From: Prevotella sp.
GTDB lineage: Bacteria > Bacteroidota > Bacteroidia > Bacteroidales > Bacteroidaceae
DNA length: 28,615 bases
Assembly (NCBI GenBank): GCA_016291915.1
Contig: JAEEZP010000115.1
Coordinates: forward strand, 1-28,615
Direction: 5' to 3'
Both the position numbers and the translations under genes were made by a program. Of the stretch, positions 22,122 to 28,615 are shown in pieces (position 1 is the first letter of the stretch; every line of letters begins with the position of its first letter). Under the pieces are notes generated by a model, which had not been told where the DNA came from, made no database searches, and worked only from the letters and a program-made list of their open reading frames with translations.

Positions 22122-24263
22122 TTAGAAGAAGAGGTAACGGTTGTCTTTCACGTTAGCCTTCACGAAGAGCTCCTGCATGAAGTTGCCAGCATACTGCAAG
22201 GCCTTCTGCTTGAGAGACATCTCGTAAACACCCTCCTTGTACTCCTGAGTACGCGGACTCTTGCTCTTCACCTGGAAGAGATAGACACCGGCATTACCCT
22301 TGACAGGGTTAGCAGAGAACTTACCCTGAGCGGTAGCTGCCACAGCGCCACTCAAAGCAGGCTCGCTGGCACCTGTCTCAGAGATGAAGACAGGAGCTGT
22401 GAAGGTGATCTGATTAACATCAGAAACCTTACCACCTTTCTTCTGTGCCTCGGCAACACTTTTCACGCCCTTGATCTTCTCAAGGATCTGAGCAGCCTTC
22501 TTATCCTTCAGCACCTCAGACTTCAGATACTGAGCCACCTGAGGATTGTTCTTAGCCATATAACCCTTAGGATTGATATTGGTAAGAGCAACCACGAGGA
22601 GATGATCGTTGTTACCGCACTCATAGAGTGGAGATACAGCGCCCTTCTTGGCATCAAACAACCACTTCATAGCCTCACGGGTGGCGCGTACGCCGGCGAT
22701 GGTATGCTCAGCGTTGTTCACACCCTGACGCTCCTGCACCTTATAACCGTACTTAGCGGCATTCTTCTCCATGGCCTCGATGGTCTGGTTCTCACTGACA
22801 AACTGAGAGAACTTATTGAAGGCTGCGGAATAAGTGTCCTTAGAGAAGTCGATACCCTTCTTGATGACAGCGGCGGTATATTTGTCGGTGAAGGCCTTAC
22901 GGTCGAGCACCTGCACGATCATGTTGCTGCTGGTCATCTCGAGGTTGGTGATGGCGTTCACGGCAGCGGTATTCAGTGTGCGGATATACTCACGAGTGTC
23001 CTTATCCATAGAAGGAGCGGTCTGATACTGAGCGCTGGTCAACCAGTTCTTCTCACCGGTCTGGCCGTATTTCTTAGCGATAGCCTCGAAGTCAGCACCT
23101 CCCTTGAGGGCGGTATATACACTGTCGGCAACACGGCGGGCCTCAAGCACGTCTGAGCCACCGATCTGGATAGCGCGGAACTGGATAGAGTCTGCCAATG
23201 ACTGCTTAGCCATCAGTTTGATGACATTGATGGTATTGTCGTCCTTGTTCTCTACAGGAGCACATACGCTGCCCACTGCCATGCTGTCGAGCTTAGCTGC
23301 GATATCTGTGGGGAATGCTGCCTTGGTCTGTGGGATACCTAAATAAGGTACGTAAGACATGCTCTTACGGATCACCTCACTGGGATCTGTTGCTGCAGCC
23401 AACTGTGAAGAGAGGTCGGCGATAGTCTTGTTGAGGGCCACACGGTCTTCGGGAGAAGCAACCACCTGTACATCGACATACTTGATGTCGCGTGTCTCCA
23501 CGATCTGCTTGAACTGCTGCTTCAGCTCATCATACTTAGCGCTCAGGTCACCATCGGTAACAGCCACCTTATTGTCGTTGATGTCGGCATAAGGGAAGGA
23601 AACCAACTGGATATTGCTCTCGATATTATCGTTCTCATAAGCCTTCTTTGCAGAGACAGGGTTAGAGAGCAGACAGCTACCGAGCAGGTTCTGATATTTC
23701 TGTACGAGGGTCTGCTGACGGAGGTTCTTCTCCACGAAGGTCCAGAAGTTATACAGGCTCTGATACTGCTCGAGCATCTGTGGGTTGGTATTCTTCACGT
23801 TCTTATACTCAGCAAGGAACTTCTGCAGCATGTTGGAGTCGAAACGACCGGTCTGCTGGTTGACGAACGGAGTCTGCGTGAGCATCGGGTTTGTACCCTG
23901 CTGAAGGATATTCTTCATCTCCTCATCGGTAACGGTAAGGCCAAGCTTCTTGGTCTCGTCCTCGATGATAAGGGTCTGTACATACTGATTCCAAACCATA
24001 TCCTTCACCTGGTTCAGCTCCTCGTCGGTGAGGCTCTCACGACCCTGGGTCATCTTCACCACATCCTGATACTCATCAAGGAGTTTCTGGAATTCTTGTA
24101 CATCAATTTTCTTACCTAAAACTTCACCGATCCGCTGGCGCTCCTGGTTACGGGTTGACTCACAAGAGCGGAAGAGCTCCTCGGCAATAAATGCGAACAG
24201 GGCCAGTCCGATGACTATCACGAGCACCGGCCCCCAGCTTCTGATTTTTCCTATTGCTGCCAT
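22122..24263 (-). CDS. ppiD: PpiD-like periplasmic folding factor (SurA/PpiD family)
   Basis: It is an inner-membrane-anchored chaperone that helps fold outer-membrane and periplasmic proteins. The 713-residue protein has a short cytoplasmic end, one membrane helix (about 11-29, WGPVLVIVIGLALFAFIAEEL), a SurA/PpiD-type N-terminal helical domain (about 40-200, with GKKIDVQEFQKLLDEY and VTDEEMKNIL), then parvulin-like parts (about 220-480). The central region IQIGGSDVLEARRVADSVYTALKGGADFEAIAKKYGQ is recognisable as a rotamase segment but degenerate, so isomerase activity is uncertain. The C-terminal half is helical. The length matches Bacteroides PpiD. It has its own promoter in a 207-bp gap after the CorC-type gene, and a clear terminator downstream. 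Gene name by family resemblance. Confidence 0.85.
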   Translation of the reverse strand: MAAIGKIRSWGPVLVIVIGLALFAFIAEELFRSCESTRNQERQRIGEVLGKKIDVQEFQKLLDEYQDVVKMTQGRESLTDEELNQVKDMVWNQYVQTLIIEDETKKLGLTVTDEEMKNILQQGTNPMLTQTPFVNQQTGRFDSNMLQKFLAEYKNVKNTNPQMLEQYQSLYNFWTFVEKNLRQQTLVQKYQNLLGSCLLSNPVSAKKAYENDNIESNIQLVSFPYADINDNKVAVTDGDLSAKYDELKQQFKQIVETRDIKYVDVQVVASPEDRVALNKTIADLSSQLAAATDPSEVIRKSMSYVPYLGIPQTKAAFPTDIAAKLDSMAVGSVCAPVENKDDNTINVIKLMAKQSLADSIQFRAIQIGGSDVLEARRVADSVYTALKGGADFEAIAKKYGQTGEKNWLTSAQYQTAPSMDKDTREYIRTLNTAAVNAITNLEMTSSNMIVQVLDRKAFTDKYTAAVIKKGIDFSKDTYSAAFNKFSQFVSENQTIEAMEKNAAKYGYKVQERQGVNNAEHTIAGVRATREAMKWLFDAKKGAVSPLYECGNNDHLLVVALTNINPKGYMAKNNPQVAQYLKSEVLKDKKAAQILEKIKGVKSVAEAQKKGGKVSDVNQITFTAPVFISETGASEPALSGAVAATAQGKFSANPVKGNAGVYLFQVKSKSPRTQEYKEGVYEMSLKQKALQYAGNFMQELFVKANVKDNRYLFF

Positions 24264-24417
24264 TTGAAATTATTAATTTTGAATATTATTATTTCTTTTT
24301 CTCAACACCGAGTGACGGAGTGGATGAGGGTTGTTTTTATGACCTCTGAGTCTCTGTTTCTCAGTGTTTCTAACGCTATCTTCTGCCTTCCTCCTTACGA
24401 GGCGGCAATTCAGCGTG

Positions 24418-24451
24418 CAAAATTACAAAAAAGAAAGTAATTATCGGCAAA
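24418..24451 (-). promoter_or_regulatory. Bacteroidetes-type promoter of ppiD
   Basis: On the minus strand TAATTTTG (24425-24418) matches TAnnTTTG. TTTG at 24451-24448 lies 22 bases upstream, slightly longer than the usual 19-21. A leader of about 150 bases would follow before the ATG at 24263. Confidence 0.6.
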
Positions 24452-24470
24452 AAAAACGTAAAAAGTTTCG

Positions 24471-25739
24471 TTATTTCGTCACATAAAGACGTACCAGCTC
24501 AATTTTCGTCATGGTATTCTTGATAATACGGAACTCAAAGCGTCCGATTTTCACTACCTCGTTGAGTTTCGGGAAACTCTGGTACTCATGGAGGATCAGG
24601 CCGCCCAGTGTCATATACTCATCACTTTCAGGGAGGTCGAGGTCGAAGAGCTCGTTCACCTTGTCGATCTCCAGACGGGCAGAGAGGAGATATTCCGTAT
24701 CGGAGATTTTCTTCGCCACGTAGTTGGTGTTGTCGTGCTCATCCTCGATATCGCCAAGAATCTCCTCCACGATATCCTCCAGGGAGACGATGCCACTGGT
24801 GCCTCCGAACTCATCGACCACCACGGCCAGTGATTTCTTCTGCTGGAGGAGTGTGTGCATGAGTTTGCGTACCATCATCGTCTCCGGCACATAAGGCATG
24901 GTCTGGATATGATCCATCCATTGCTGGTGTTTGCGGAACATCTCACTCGAGTGGATATATCCGATGATATGGTCGATATCCTCGTGATAGACAATCAGTT
25001 TGGAGTGGCCACTCTCCACGAAGCCAGCCATCAGTTCTTCGATGCCGCAGGTGTCTTCCACCGCACAGATCTCCGTACGGGGGATCATACAGTCGCGCAC
25101 CTTCGTATCGGAGAAATCGAGGGCATTCTGGAAAATCTTCACCTCATCCTCGATATCCTCATCGTTTTTGGCATTCTCGATGGATGACTGCACGAGATAG
25201 TCGAGATCGACCTTCGAGAACTCCTCGTCCTCATCTTCTTTCTTCACCTTCACCCCCACAAGACGCAGCAAGCCGCGTGACAGCAGGGTGGCAAAACGGG
25301 AGATGGGCCACAGGAGGATATAACAGAGGAAGGCGGGGAAGGCAAAGATGGTGAGCAGTCGGTTGGGATTGCTCTTGAAAAGAGTCTTGGGGAGGAACTC
25401 TCCGGTGAACAAGACGATGAGTGTTGACAGGATCGTGTCGGCAGGCACGGTGAAGGCGGCGTCCATGCCCCGGAAGATCGTCTTGTCAAAAAAGGTGGCG
25501 ATGAGGATGCCATAGACCACCAGTGCGATATTGTTTCCCACCAGCATCGTACTGACGAAGTTGTTCGGATGATGGTAAAAGACGTCGAGGGGCTTGGCTG
25601 CCTGTCCGATCTTCTCCATGTCCATCTCCGCCTTCATGCGGTTGCTGGACACGAAGGCGATCTCCATTCCGGAGAAGAATGCAGAGAAGATCATCGTGAT
25701 GATGATTCCTATGATCAGTGGCATATCTACTTCGCCCAT
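24471..25739 (-). CDS. CNNM/CorC (HlyC) family membrane protein with CBS pair, GldE-like
   Basis: The 422-residue protein has a DUF21/CNNM membrane domain with about four helices (about 6-165; FSAFFSGMEIAFVSSNR near 18-34 is the family signature), a CBS pair (about 205-335) and a C-terminal CorC/HlyC domain (about 345-422). The diagnostic VVVDEFGGTSGIVSLEDIVEEILGDIEDEHD is intact. Relatives act in magnesium or cobalt efflux; the Bacteroidetes branch includes GldE, linked to gliding and lipoprotein handling. The transport role here is inferred. The start at 25739 lies 12 bases after the lptC stop, with an in-frame ATG at 25724 as alternative. Confidence 0.9.
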   Translation of the reverse strand: MGEVDMPLIIGIIITMIFSAFFSGMEIAFVSSNRMKAEMDMEKIGQAAKPLDVFYHHPNNFVSTMLVGNNIALVVYGILIATFFDKTIFRGMDAAFTVPADTILSTLIVLFTGEFLPKTLFKSNPNRLLTIFAFPAFLCYILLWPISRFATLLSRGLLRLVGVKVKKEDEDEEFSKVDLDYLVQSSIENAKNDEDIEDEVKIFQNALDFSDTKVRDCMIPRTEICAVEDTCGIEELMAGFVESGHSKLIVYHEDIDHIIGYIHSSEMFRKHQQWMDHIQTMPYVPETMMVRKLMHTLLQQKKSLAVVVDEFGGTSGIVSLEDIVEEILGDIEDEHDNTNYVAKKISDTEYLLSARLEIDKVNELFDLDLPESDEYMTLGGLILHEYQSFPKLNEVVKIGRFEFRIIKNTMTKIELVRLYVTK

Positions 25740-25751
25740 CCTATCTGTGAT

Positions 25752-26402
25752 TTATGGTTTTGTGGTTTTACGTTTTGAAGTGGTGGGATAACGCTTCATC
25801 GACTTCACACTGTCGGGAGCCGATAAGATACTGTCACCGGCATTACTGCCGAAGCCATCCTTCCCTCGGACGAACGAGCCCTTGGAGTTGCTCACCGTGT
25901 AATGATTCATTTGCTCATCACTGCGGAAATAGGTGCCTTGCATCTCACGCTCGGGGGTGACCACACGGGAGAACTTATAACTGTACATCTCGTGTTTCAC
26001 CTGATCCCAGAAGAGTTCTTCACTGTTGAAACGCAGTCCGTCAACGGTCCGCACACGTACTCGTCCAAAGAGCTTCCACAGTTTCTCTGTGTCGTAATAA
26101 TAGGCGGTATCGGCCTGTATGTACGCCTCCACATGGAATTTCTCATCAAATTGCTCGAGGAAGAGTCCTTTCTCAAAACTCCAGCGGGAAGGGTTCTTCA
26201 CCTTGTTTACCTCCCAACACTCTGTCACAATGCGGTATTTGAGCATACCGGAGTCGGAGATCAGCGTGTTGACGCCCCATGATGTCATCACCGCCACCGA
26301 GTCACGATCATAGATAGCGGGGGCGATATGTTCTTTCTCTTCTGAGCAGGCACCCAGAAGAATGAAGAAAGCCAACAGGGGAAACAGGGTTCGGGGTCTC
26401 AT
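25752..26402 (-). CDS. lptC: LptC, LPS export periplasmic/inner-membrane component
   Basis: LptC links the inner-membrane LptBFG transporter to the periplasmic LptA bridge that carries lipopolysaccharide outward. The 216-residue protein is a likely lipoprotein (MRPRTLFPLLAFFILLGAC, Cys19) instead of having the single helix of E. coli LptC, which as I recall is common in Bacteroidetes. The body shows the beta-jellyroll pattern: GMLKYRIVTECWE, WSFEKGLFLEQFDE, YIQADTAYYYDTEKLWKLFGRVRV, GLRFNSEELFWD. These resemble the OstA/LptC repeat logic of a beta strand followed by ADxAxYY. It has a basic, low-complexity tail (KRYPTTSKRKTTKP). It lies ten bases after the barrel gene and 12 before the CorC-type gene. 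Confidence 0.85.
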   Translation of the reverse strand: MRPRTLFPLLAFFILLGACSEEKEHIAPAIYDRDSVAVMTSWGVNTLISDSGMLKYRIVTECWEVNKVKNPSRWSFEKGLFLEQFDEKFHVEAYIQADTAYYYDTEKLWKLFGRVRVRTVDGLRFNSEELFWDQVKHEMYSYKFSRVVTPEREMQGTYFRSDEQMNHYTVSNSKGSFVRGKDGFGSNAGDSILSAPDSVKSMKRYPTTSKRKTTKP

Positions 26403-26412
26403 GATTCTTCGT

Positions 26413-27705
26413 TTATTCCACCTTCCACTTAGCGAACCAGCGTTCGTTGAAGGTCATACCGATATTGATGCGGAAGGTATTCTCGGTGATCATGCCCTTG
26501 CCGGAGGTATGCACCCACTGACCGGAGATATTCAACAGCGAACGGTTGTTATAGCCGTTCATGATGGGGATACCGAAGCCGAGACTTGCGGAGATCTCCT
26601 TGGGACCATCACTGCCGTTGATCGACTGATAAGGGGTGGTGTATGACACACCGGCACGGTAACGGATACGGCTGAGCAGTTTGCGGTACATCGCTCCCTT
26701 GCAGTATTCACCGCCAAGGGTGAATTTCTGACGGTCCTTGAAATAGTTGGTGTTCAACGAATAGTCGGGAACATCATTCTTCACCTGGTAATCGGGGAAG
26801 CCTACACTACCCCACTGCTGCAGTGTGTAGTCAACGCCTATCTTCAACTGATTATTGTGATTCCACATCAGTCCGCCGCCGATCATATTCGGCAGTTTTA
26901 CACCGTCCTTCACCACATAACTGGTGGTATCCGTCACGGAGGTGGTGGAGTTGTAGCTCACCACCTGGCATTCAGGATCAGCCTTCAGTGAATGACCAGG
27001 AGAGAATGTAGCGCCGATGGTCACACGGTCTTTCTTTCCCAAGGGCAGAGTATATTGAATACCGGCATCCACCTTATAATTATTTACCGAGAGGTTGTAA
27101 TATTTATACAAGGTGTTGACATACGAATCACTGTAGGTATTGGCTATCGACTTGTTGTATTTTCCCCACAGATAAGAGATGTTGGCACCTATGGAAAGAT
27201 TCTTGAAAGGCTCCCAGCCAGCGCCCAGATATACCTGATGCAAACCGCCGCTACCCGTATAGGTATTGGTATAATACACGGTATTGCTCTTGTCGATAAA
27301 GTCGCTGTTGGAAAAAGAGTAGCCTACATTCGTGAAGGGGAGGATACCGAAACTGACACCGACATGCTTGAAAGCACGGAAACCGGCCACCGCATACTCG
27401 AAGTCGGCATTCTTCGCATTCTTACGTATGCCATTCTCATTGAAATTGGTGATCTGCCCGCTCAGTCCCATATCGAAGATAAAGGTCAGGGAGTCGATAG
27501 AGGAATAGCTCGCAGGGTTGAGGAAGTTCACCTGATTGCCTTCGTGGAAACCAAGTCCTAAGCCGTTCATACCACGGTTGAAACCGCTGGCTTGCTCACT
27601 GAGGATTCCCAGTCCGTATTGGGAATAGGGAGAGTTGGTCCCGCTCTGGGCGTTAACGGTCAAGACAGCAACCATCATCAGGATGGTGAGAGATATTTTC
27701 TTCAT
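26413..27705 (-). CDS. Outer-membrane beta-barrel protein, FadL-like or of unknown family
   Basis: Using the ATG at 27705 gives a 430-residue protein with a clean signal peptide (MKKISLTILMMVAVLTVNAQ). Upstream in-frame codons to 27798 would run through the promoter and encode no sensible signal, so I reject them. The mature part opens SPYSQYGLGILSEQASGFNRGMNGLGLGF and VNFLNPASYSSIDS, resembling the N-terminal plug of OmpP1/FadL-type proteins, then alternates hydrophobic and polar residues as in beta strands. It ends FNERWFAKWKVE. I cannot assign a substrate. It is the first gene of a run with lptC and the CorC-type gene, as in several Bacteroidetes genomes as far as I recall. Confidence 0.7.
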   Translation of the reverse strand: MKKISLTILMMVAVLTVNAQSGTNSPYSQYGLGILSEQASGFNRGMNGLGLGFHEGNQVNFLNPASYSSIDSLTFIFDMGLSGQITNFNENGIRKNAKNADFEYAVAGFRAFKHVGVSFGILPFTNVGYSFSNSDFIDKSNTVYYTNTYTGSGGLHQVYLGAGWEPFKNLSIGANISYLWGKYNKSIANTYSDSYVNTLYKYYNLSVNNYKVDAGIQYTLPLGKKDRVTIGATFSPGHSLKADPECQVVSYNSTTSVTDTTSYVVKDGVKLPNMIGGGLMWNHNNQLKIGVDYTLQQWGSVGFPDYQVKNDVPDYSLNTNYFKDRQKFTLGGEYCKGAMYRKLLSRIRYRAGVSYTTPYQSINGSDGPKEISASLGFGIPIMNGYNNRSLLNISGQWVHTSGKGMITENTFRINIGMTFNERWFAKWKVE

Positions 27706-27755
27706 TATAATAGAATATTCAATTAATATTGATCCTTTCGAACAATTACAGCTTG

Positions 27756-27787
27756 CAAAAGTATTGAAAAAAACTGAAACTACCAAA
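27756..27787 (-). promoter_or_regulatory. Bacteroidetes-type promoter of the barrel-lptC-corC operon
   Basis: On the minus strand TACTTTTG (27763-27756) is a perfect TAnnTTTG. TTTG at 27787-27784 lies 20 bases upstream, ideal spacing. A leader of about 45 bases precedes the ATG at 27705. Confidence 0.8.
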
Positions 27788-27857
27788 GTGAATATCATTT
27801 TAAATCATTATTTGGATTTTTTTAAACTATAAAAGCAAAGATAATAATAAAAAACAT

Positions 27858-27865
27858 TACCTTTG
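27858..27865 (+). promoter_or_regulatory. -7 box (TACCTTTG) of the divergent DUF4105 gene
   Basis: TACCTTTG matches TAnnTTTG and stands four bases before the GTG start at 27870. No clear TTTG lies about 20 bases upstream. The expected transcription start would be at or next to the GTG. Confidence 0.6.
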
Positions 27866-27869
27866 TATC

Positions 27870-28615
27870 GTGAAAAAGTATTTTTGGATTATGATCCTCC
27901 TGTTGGGAGGATGGCACATCGGATTATCTGCGCAGCAAACGGAGGGCAACAGTGTTTCTCCTGAGGTGAACAAACCACATCCCATGGACTCCGTGGATAT
28001 CAGTCTGCTCACCTGTTCGCCTCACCAGGAGGTATATAGCCTCTACGGACATACCGCCATCCGCGTTAACGACCGGCGGACAGGGCGTGACATCGCCGTC
28101 AACTACGGGATGTTCTCCTTTGCCAAGCCATTTTTTGTCTTACGGTTTGTCTTCGGACTCACCGACTACGAGATGGGCATTGAGGGATTTGAAGATTTCT
28201 GTCGTATCTATGCCTATTACGGTAGTAGTGTGACCGAACAGATGCTTGACCTGCTGCCTGAAGAAAAGATCAGGATCCTGCAGGCCCTGGAAGAGAACTA
28301 CCGACCGGAAAACAGGGTTTACCGATATAATTATTTCTACGATAACTGCACGACACGTGCCAGGGATATGATTGCCGACCATCTGAATGGGAAGGTACGT
28401 TATCGTGAGGAAGAGGAGTATCCCACCTTCCGTGAACTGATCCACGAGTGGAACGAGGAACATCCCTGGGCTCGCTTCGGCAATGACATGCTCTTAGGTA
28501 TCATGGCCGACCAGTCCACGACTATCGGTGAGCAGCAGTTTATCCCGGCCAATACGATGCGGGATTTCGACCAGGCGTATATCGTTGACGAGCAGAGTGA
28601 GAAACGACCGTTAGT
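27870..28615 (+). CDS. DUF4105-type secreted or envelope protein, 3' end outside window
   Basis: An open frame runs from GTG 27870 to the window edge without a stop, 248 codons so far. The start VKKYFWIMILLLGGWHIGLSAQ is a signal peptide. A later ATG at 27891 would remove its lysines, so GTG is preferred. The body has the marks of DUF4105 proteins: VDISLLTCSPHQEVYSLYGHTAIRV (about 42-66), VNYGMFSF, and the conserved YNYFYDNCTTRARDMI near 157-172. The CxH/NC pattern suggests an NlpC/P60-like cysteine-histidine fold, which is inference. Function is unknown. It is divergent from the barrel gene, and the 164-bp spacer carries promoters for both. Confidence 0.8.
   Translation, partial: MKKYFWIMILLLGGWHIGLSAQQTEGNSVSPEVNKPHPMDSVDISLLTCSPHQEVYSLYGHTAIRVNDRRTGRDIAVNYGMFSFAKPFFVLRFVFGLTDYEMGIEGFEDFCRIYAYYGSSVTEQMLDLLPEEKIRILQALEENYRPENRVYRYNYFYDNCTTRARDMIADHLNGKVRYREEEEYPTFRELIHEWNEEHPWARFGNDMLLGIMADQSTTIGEQQFIPANTMRDFDQAYIVDEQSEKRPL

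Noticed and set aside
22110..23156. 348-residue plus-strand open frame opposite ppiD
   Set aside because: Leu/His-rich antisense shadow caused by codon bias of ppiD; no domain features.
26413..27798. Longer version of the barrel protein starting at 27798
   Set aside because: The extra 31 codons overlap the promoter at 27756-27787, and the signal peptide starts cleanly at 27705.

Overview
The window looks like a chromosomal piece of a gut or rumen Bacteroidales bacterium, most likely Prevotella/Segatella-like. Evidence: SusC/SusD pairs, FecR plus ECF sigma signalling, Bacteroidetes-type promoters (TTTG about 20 nt upstream of TAnnTTTG), an AraB and transketolase of Bacteroidetes type, and lipoproteins ending their signal peptides in SSC or GAC. 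No rRNA, tRNA, CRISPR array, integrase or transposase gene was seen.

Region 1 (1-8454, plus strand) is a pentose-catabolism cluster: L-arabinose isomerase (araA), a small four-helix-bundle (23S rRNA intervening-sequence type) protein, L-ribulokinase (araB), a secreted GH51 alpha-L-arabinofuranosidase, transketolase and ribose-5-phosphate isomerase B. Together they would cut arabinose from arabinan or arabinoxylan, isomerise and phosphorylate it, and feed it into the pentose phosphate pathway. araA carries an in-frame TAA exactly at the conserved Tyr19 codon. That TAA forms the start of a perfect Shine-Dalgarno sequence, followed by an in-frame GTG. The intergenic spacers are full of short tandem and inverted repeats and REP-like hairpins. 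A strong bidirectional terminator (8415-8454) closes the cluster.

Region 2 (8489-18998, minus strand) is a compact seven-gene operon: ECF sigma, FecR anti-sigma, SusC with an N-terminal STN signalling domain, SusD, a DUF4843-type lipoprotein, a PKD-like lipoprotein and a TlpA-type thioredoxin. It is visibly more AT-rich than its surroundings, encodes no glycosidase, and fits a self-regulated outer-membrane importer, perhaps for peptides rather than glycans.

Region 3 (19203-21752, minus) is one large secreted pectate lyase (PL1 type) with accessory domains and calcium-binding repeats. Its upstream spacer holds a paired REP-like element with GTAG feet and compensating stem changes.

Region 4 (22122-27705, minus) is an envelope-biogenesis block: an outer-membrane beta-barrel, LptC and a CorC/HlyC-type membrane protein in one run, then PpiD with its own promoter and terminator. 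A divergent gene at the right edge (27870 onward, plus, incomplete) encodes a DUF4105-type protein that may be translated from a leaderless GTG.
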